Below, one piece after another: positions 58,450 to 64,000 of a stretch of DNA of 64,000 nt. Location: NCBI GenBank assembly GCA_027382625.1, contig JAJKFJ010022054.1, forward strand, positions 1-64,000. The letters run 5' to 3'. Positions within the stretch are counted from its first letter, which is position 1, and each line of letters begins with the position of its first letter. The DNA is from Tetmemena sp. SeJ-2015 (Eukaryota; Ciliophora; Spirotrichea; Sporadotrichida; Oxytrichidae). Position numbers and translations under genes: made by a program. Under the pieces are notes generated by a model. That model did not search any database. It worked only from the letters and a program-made list of their open reading frames with translations, and was not told where the DNA came from.

Positions 58450-58760
58450 AAATGTTTACTACAACATCTACAATAAAAAAGCTTAGCATCTAAATCTTGA
58501 AAGTGGCGGCGGAATAGGCAAGCTCCCATAAAATGTAAGACATCCTTCAGACCAGCAGCAACTCATCTTCGCTGACAAGCTCATAAAGCTATCAAATTAT
58601 CCATGTATTTACATACTTTTGAACAGCATTAAGAATAAAGTCATCATAATAGCATTAACAATCCTCTCAGATTACATAATCTAGAGGGAGTTATCCTTAC
58701 CATCTCCTGGCAACTGCACGAAAATGCTCGGACATAGAAACAATAATTCTGTCTGAAGCC
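58450..58760 (+). pseudogene. Ubiquitin-like fragment, interrupted
   Basis: The segment VRHPSDQQQLIFADK (58532-58579) matches the PPDQQRLIFAGK region of ubiquitin, and ILSDYIIQRELSL (58661-58700) matches the TLSDYNIQKESTL region. They are separated by an 81-bp AT-rich insert in the place of the QLEDGR loop. An upstream MFTTTSTIKKLSIQILK frame may stand for the first strand but is out of frame. The C-terminal LRLRGG is not visible; the sequence continues PSPGNCTKMLGH. It is a diverged ubiquitin-like gene with an IES, or a dead copy. Confidence 0.5.
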
Positions 58761-58851
58761 ATGGTCTTCATGATATTGACACAGAATAAGTACTAGCTCG
58801 CTTCATCATTAAATTTAAAAACATAATATTTAAAAGAAACTTTAATTTAAT

Positions 58852-59040
58852 TTATAGACTTTTCTCTATCTTAAGCCCATTTTGTGATGTTATCATAAAG
58901 GAGGTGAGAAACGATATTAGAATTTGTTTACCCTCTATCATGGTTCCATTTAACCCTTTAATTCTTGACTTAATGAATAAGCAGCCTTTTTTTGTCTTAT
59001 CAGCGGCTTTCTCAAATCCTTCATCTGCAATATTATTCAT
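58852..59040 (-). CDS. Hypothetical small ORF (62 aa)
   Basis: Reads MNNIADEGFEKAADKTKKGC, then LFIKSRIKGLNGTMIEGK, to TGA. The first part is hydrophilic with good codon character, while the last third is AT-rich and might be intronic after a GGTAAAC. No family was recognised. Confidence 0.35.
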   Translation of the reverse strand: MNNIADEGFEKAADKTKKGCLFIKSRIKGLNGTMIEGKQILISFLTSFMITSQNGLKIEKSL

Positions 59041-59305
59041 TTAACTTATAATTTTTAAAATTTTGTCAAGATGACTAGCTTTGTATTCGTTAACGATTTA
59101 ACTATTATCCTGATATTTTTAGTTTTAATCTAATTTGTTTTAGTTGATTTAGTTGTTTTCATAAACAATTTTATTAACTTGGAAACTTACACGTGATATA
59201 TAAACTTTTAATCCTCTCCTTCCTATATTTTTTTGTATCTTTAAAAATAATGAGCAAAATTATTAACCCATTTTGATTTATGATTTTTTTAAAAATAAAA
59301 AATCC

Positions 59306-60800
59306 TAGTCTAAAACAAACACTTAGAGATGTCAAAGCAAATGGGTGTCAAAGCTTCCCACTTCGGTGAACTTTAAATCCTACAATTGGGATAATTTAGT
59401 TGATAATTTATTTAAAAAGAAAGTTAAATTAATAACTATTTAGTAAATAAAAAAATTTATGTAGTTAAAGTGAGTATTATAGGATTTAATTTATTACCAT
59501 ATAGCTTCTTATCGCTAAATTAAGAGCAAATTGCAAGTAGAAAATTTATCTCGATTAGAATTTTATGAAATATGCTATTTTCATTATTCAAAAGTTTTGC
59601 ATCATTTTCTCTATCGGAGACCTATAATTCTCGAGCAATAAGAACAAACTAATTTTAAAAATTAAATAAGCTATTTCAAAAGCCTAAATTAATGTAGCGC
59701 ATATTCATCAAGGCAACTATTTTAAACTCTTCATAATTATTATGTTAAAATTTCCGAATTTAATTTAAAATTCAAGTATAATAAACTAAAATAATTCCTC
59801 GGCGGTTGATGAGATAGTTGGTGTGTCCATCAATGGAGTACCTATCAAGTAGAGTGCCACCAGTTTAGGTTATGATCCACTATTCCCCTCCAAGTCAAGT
59901 ATTAAAGCTGTAGCTTTCGATGAATGCTTTGGATATTAGGATGACTTTTAATTATTTAACATAATTTTAAATTCTACCACTATTGTAAAATCAAAAATTG
60001 AATCAAATTTTAAAGTTGCTAAAATTTTTGTAAATTAAAAATGTTCGTTTCATTTTTTGACATACAAAATTAAAGGAAATACATTTCTATATAATTACAA
60101 ATTTAATCAATCAATGATTTATTTGCAAATAAAATGTCCTATTATTCAAATTGGCAGCATGAGTCTTTGGTGATCTTCTAAATTATCAACTTGATTTTAA
60201 TTTAATCAATTAAAATCTCGTTGTATCAACAAATTTAAATATATTTACTCAACTACGAGATTATTTTGGCAGCAATATTATCTTATTTATCATATCTAAT
60301 CTCTTAAGCGCTCCCATAAATTAAAAATCAAATTTTCTTATTTAATATATTTAAAAATAGTAAGTTATTTAGATTATTCAAAAATCTATCATTGAAAAAT
60401 AAACCAAATTTTATCTAATAAATTATAGATTTAAATTCTATGTTGACAATACTACATGAATTCTCCATGCTTTATGAATCCAGGCTTCGTCCCTGAAGGG
60501 GCGACTTGCCTTATTTTGTATTATTTTTTGTTGCAAATCTAATCCTCTATGTGCAGCAGACCCACTTGAATTTATAAAGGCAAAAGCCTTCTAAAGCTTC
60601 TTAGCCTTTCAAAACAAGAATATCGTAGGATTTGCAAAAGATGGTCACCTCATTCTGCATTTCATCAACCCAAGAACCGGTGCACCTTGGTAACCTTGCG
60701 ATGTAGACTCATGCAACATGGTCAATTTGGGTAATTCGTTTGCCTACGCTAATACTCTCTTCCATCCCTATACAGTAGGCTGCTGGGGCCGCGGATCTAC
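59306..60800 (+). CDS. YHYH-domain gene Y4, IES-interrupted
   Basis: Islands: 59306-59390 (TNTQRCQSKWVSKLPTSVNF, KSYNWD), 59791-59950 (NSSAVDEIVGVSINGVPI, GYDPLFPSKSSIK, FDECFGYQDDF), about 60450-60505 (YYMNSPCFMNPGFVPEGATC) and 60531-60800 (KSNPLCAADPLEFIKAKAF, VGFAKDGHLILHFINPRTGA, PWQPCDVDSCNM, FAYANTLFHPYTVGCWG). Pointers ATAATT, TA and TTGC restore one frame. Unlike Y1, the CDVDSCNM to FHPYTVGCWG stretch is uninterrupted. It lacks a visible signal-peptide island, which may be lost or placed elsewhere. The YHYH site reads YYMNSPC. Intact frames make it the best candidate for a working second copy. Confidence 0.7.
59391..59790. other. IES, 400 bp, ATAATT pointer
   Basis: ATAATT at 59391-59396 is repeated at 59791-59796. 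Removal joins KSYNWD to NSSAVDEIVGV in frame. It is homologous in position to the 344-bp IES of Y2. Confidence 0.7.
60506..60530. other. IES, 25 bp, TTGC pointer
   Basis: TTGC at 60506-60509 is repeated at 60531-60534. Removal joins VPEGATC to KSNPLCAADPL in frame. Confidence 0.7.
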
Positions 60801-60859
60801 AAATTTTTATAAATTCATTATCCACCAATTAATATGCCGCTACTTGCACAACAAATTTA

Positions 60860-61320
60860 AATTACTTATTTATAAATAATATTTAAATTTATGATTATAG
60901 ATGAGAATTTGGAAAAATGGGAGATTGATTAAAACAATATATGATGAGCTGCAACATGATGGCAGTTAAAATGTCTCAAACACCCCTTACCTCCAGCTTG
61001 TTTAATAGGGAATCAAAAATTAAGATAAGTTTTTACTGCCATTTCGATTGGAGGTGTCTATGATGAGATATTAATGCTACAAATTCAGAACCAAGAAGTT
61101 AGCAAAATCCACGAACTTAAGCTATAGCAAACTCGCTTTCATTGACTATCTATGAAAAATTTCAAGAATAAAAGTTCCTTAGAATTTGATTTTTAAATTA
61201 ATGGGAATATTTTTAAATTGTAATTCACACTTCAACTCTCTGAAATCCAGATAGATAAACTTAAAATTTAAATTTAATTTTCTTTTTTCAATTCAATTCT
61301 CAGCTATAATAAGAAACCAA
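60860..61320. other. Unassigned spacer
   Basis: No supported gene or paired repeat. It lies between the end of Y4 and the conserved distal block of duplication D2, and includes TTCTCAGCTATAATAAG at about 61300, an M1-type end. Confidence 0.3.
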
Positions 61321-61644
61321 TTTAAAATTTGTTTTACTTTAAGACATATTTTTGTTAATATTTGTATTAAATTCTAAGATTTGCGGTACGGCGAGCTATG
61401 CTACACTCATTATATTTTAATTTAATGACTCGACTTCACTTTCAAACTAATAAGTGCACTATTAATTTTTAAATGCAATTCTGATAGTAATGCTCTCATA
61501 TGTCTGAGCAAAATTAAAAAATTCAGCTGATCTCTTTTAAAACAAAGAGGAGGCATAGTCCTTTTATATAACAAAGCAATTAATAAAAAATAGAATTTAT
61601 TGAAATATTAAATTAAAATGAAACAAATCAGGAACAGCTAAAAT

Positions 61645-61985
61645 ATGAATAATTATAACATCGTTCGATTCAACACAAAAATTTACTACTATATTTCCTT
61701 CCAAAATTTTGTGAGAGAGCAAATTTAGGTATTATTAGTGAAATAAGTAAATAAGAAAATGGTGATGTAAAAATGAGGCGAGCGCACATCATTTCTCGCA
61801 GTTAAATAACACAAAAAAGATTGATAAAGAATAAGTTAATATATATTTTCTTATTAGCCTAGGAATAAGCTACAGATTAAAGAGGTATATCTGCGATTTT
61901 AATAGCGACAATTTTGTAGCACCAGACTTATTATATTAACCATTCATCGATTTCCATTAAACTCTATACTATAATAATTTACTGT
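61645..61985 (+). mobile_element. M1 element copy (diverged)
   Basis: Aligned with 38120-38485 in duplication D2; it ends AAACTCTATACTATAATAAT. The interior is eroded compared with the 44-46 kb copies. Confidence 0.5.
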
Positions 61986-62249
61986 TCGCCATTAAACTGG
62001 CTTCATAATACACAGCATGCTAAAATTGCTATATTTCAACACTAATTACTATATATACAACATATAACGCTTTGTCAACGCTTAAAATCAACATTCAGAC
62101 GCACTTAGTCAAAAAATATCATTTTAGATTTAAAATCAATTACATAAATATTTTAGATATTCTTAAATTAAAATAGCTTTTTCAGAGAATTTATGAATTG
62201 AAATATTTTCTTTTATTTATTATTTTTTTGATTTCTTTTGAACTTAATG

Positions 62250-62860
62250 GGAATTTTTAATTAAAACATTTCAGATTAATAGATAGAGAGAGAATATTAA
62301 TAAATCTTTTACAGAGAAATTAGGAAAGATTACTATTAGTTCGTTAAAATCTAATTCATATAGTTTTAATAAGTTTTTATATTTTATAATGTTTACAGAT
62401 ATATTTCAACTAATGTCTTATTATTGACTCCTTTCTTTTATAATGCGTTTGGAGATTTGCAAAAATTGAAAATTAAGTAAATGAGAAAGATTGTTTTTTA
62501 TAATTTTCATAATTTATATATTTTAAATAAGATTCGATTATTGTCGAAATTAAAATGAAAATCGGATTTCATTTAAAATAATTATTGAAGAGTTGTTAAT
62601 TGATGTAGGTTAAAATGCAGGCAGCGTAGTTTAATATTAGTCTTTTTCTATAACTAATTGAATAATAAGATGAGTTTCTGCTGCAAATACAATAGGATGT
62701 ACTAATATAGAGATATTGATGCTACAAACACTCAATAGATAAATTTGATAAGGTCAAAAGCTAGTGTTTGAGGTCTCTCACATTCAAAACCCCATAATAT
62801 GATAAGAAAGTGAAAATAAGTTGTGTATAATTAATTTTTTTATTATTACATATAATTAAA
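62250..62860. other. AT-rich spacer
   Basis: Nothing supported beyond AT-rich DNA. Confidence 0.3.
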
Positions 62861-62869
62861 TCTCAGTTC

Positions 62870-64000
62870 ATTTTGACTCTAAGGTATGGATGTAGTCAAC
62901 CCTTATCAGTAGTAATAGCCAGTTCAAAACAACTCCCTCGCAAAAATGTTGAGAGTGCCAAGATCGGCTATATTCTCGCATTTGAAAGTTGCTTTGCAGA
63001 TGAGAAAGTTAGGACTTGCAGCTGTTCCCTCATCGCATTTCTAAGTTTCGTGCACATCAATTATTGATTGATCGCTCAAACTCTTCGCCACTAAGCGCAC
63101 TTCAGTTTGGAGTAGAGCGCGAAGATTCCCATAGATAGTTTCTATCTCAAAGATCTCACTCCGTAGCTGTAGCATAACATCTATCGTTGAAAGGCATAAC
63201 GTACAAAACTGTGATCGAGTGAAGCGCGTTATAGACTTGACTAAGCCAATTTATTTAAAATATATTCTGAAATATATTTACGACTAGCTGCTCAAGGTGT
63301 GAGAGGGATAGCGTGAAGTTTTTATGTGCTGACGAAGCTGTGTTCACACACAACAACTTCATGAAGAAGAGTTGGTACAGAAGCACGATAACATAGAAGG
63401 TTACGAGTAGAAAGTAATATAACTACAAGTGCGTTACTTGCAGAAATCAGCGAAGACTCAGGCTTAGAAGTTTAATGTCCTTCATGCCTCGCTCTAGTCA
63501 AGCGAGAGTCAGTATGTTGCGTTCTTAAAAAGCTCAAGAGAGAAGTCACAAGAACGGTGAGATTCGTTCTACTCTCGTTTGACAACCTCAGCGTAACAAG
63601 ACAAAGGATAAGCGAAGAAGGCATACTGAGTTGATCATTCATCCTGTTTTATGTTCCATACTAGCCCAGAGTTCACGGCATTGAAGTTTATACTGCTGGA
63701 ACTTAGTTAAGGGCCACTATAGAAGCTGCTGCTCTAATCACTTGATGCATGATTAAGCTATCGATACAGATGATTTAATAATTGAGTAGTTGTAAGAGAG
63801 TGGAAGAGAGAAGACAAAGTTATGTGCGAGAAAAGGTAGAGTGAATATTTAGGAAAAGTATTAAGCTTAACTTAATGACTTAAGTCACTTTTGCTTAATA
63901 TCTGGGAGAAGGGATTCTTAAGAGGTTTCCTTTCTCTCTTCTTCTGGCCAGTGGACCTAGCTTCCTCATCTTCGATACCTGCTCCCGCATCTATGTGCAT
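62870..64000. other. GC-richer block of unknown nature
   Basis: GC content is visibly higher than in the rest of the window. It starts in the inverted third copy of repeat R4 (62820-62960). On the minus strand, overlapping frames are open for about 95 to 135 codons (for example MLQLRSEIFEIETIYGNLRA, and a hydrophobic FLLVTFYVIVLLYQLFF), but with TGA as the only stop such lengths are not decisive. Words like GCGCACTTC recall the arms of palindrome IR2. It may be the edge of a gene or element continuing beyond the window. Confidence 0.35.

Larger units (their letters stand above)
59300..62250. repeat. Segmental duplication D2, copy 2
   Basis: Counterpart of 31965-38750, without TE1 and without the foldback element. 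It includes Y4, the near-identical 61331-61575 block (GGCGAGCTATGCTACACTCA) and an M1 copy. Confidence 0.75.

Overview
The window looks like germline (micronuclear) DNA of a ciliate, most likely a hypotrich (Oxytricha/Stylonychia-like). It is very AT-rich. Recognisable proteins stay open only if TAA and TAG are read as glutamine, with TGA as the stop. Nearly every recognisable gene is broken by short AT-rich inserts flanked by short direct repeats (pointers such as TA, TAA, GATAA, ATGC, CCTAG, AATGGAG, AGTTTAA). Removing the insert plus one repeat copy restores the frame. I checked 17 such internal eliminated sequences (IESs) by hand; they run from 11 to 654 bp. The 11 and 20 bp inserts and the pointers that lack TA argue against Paramecium-type TA-only IESs.

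Layout. 0-0.45 kb: a complete small two-exon gene. 0.6-9.3 kb (minus) and 11.9-18.3 kb (plus): two giant, diverging, paralogous genes for surface-type proteins made of cadherin-like beta modules alternating with cysteine-rich furin-like modules; the minus gene holds at least three tandem copies of the module set. 18.3-20.1 kb: a secreted YHYH-domain gene whose start codon overlaps the 3' part of the plus giant gene. Relatives of it lie at 32.0-36.6 kb, 41.9-42.3 kb (decayed) and 59.3-60.8 kb. A third cysteine-rich fragment lies at 48 kb, with a badly degraded relative at 23.6 kb.

The rest is mostly mobile and duplicated DNA. An about 400 bp element with TATAGYTGA ends has at least eight copies, one of which is itself a precise IES inside the YHYH gene. 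Two elements of 2.1-2.4 kb with about 300 bp inverted ends carry unidentified coding sequence. A 0.34 kb inverted-repeat insertion carries a response-regulator receiver fragment. A 0.53 kb foldback element, long palindromes at 24, 50-51, 53.5-55.2 and 55.8-57.2 kb, and at least three segmental duplications complete the set. The duplications give natural empty sites for several insertions.

Small intron-bearing genes with good splice-consistent models sit at 51-441 and 57727-58126, and a ubiquitin-like fragment at about 58.5-58.7 kb. Some stretches (about 21.4-21.7, 23.2-24.2, 29.1-29.5 and 31.6-32.1 kb) look like degraded consensus with inflated homopolymers, so frames there cannot be trusted. 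No tRNA, rRNA, CRISPR array or telomeric repeat was found. All functional names rest on motif reading by eye, not on database searches.
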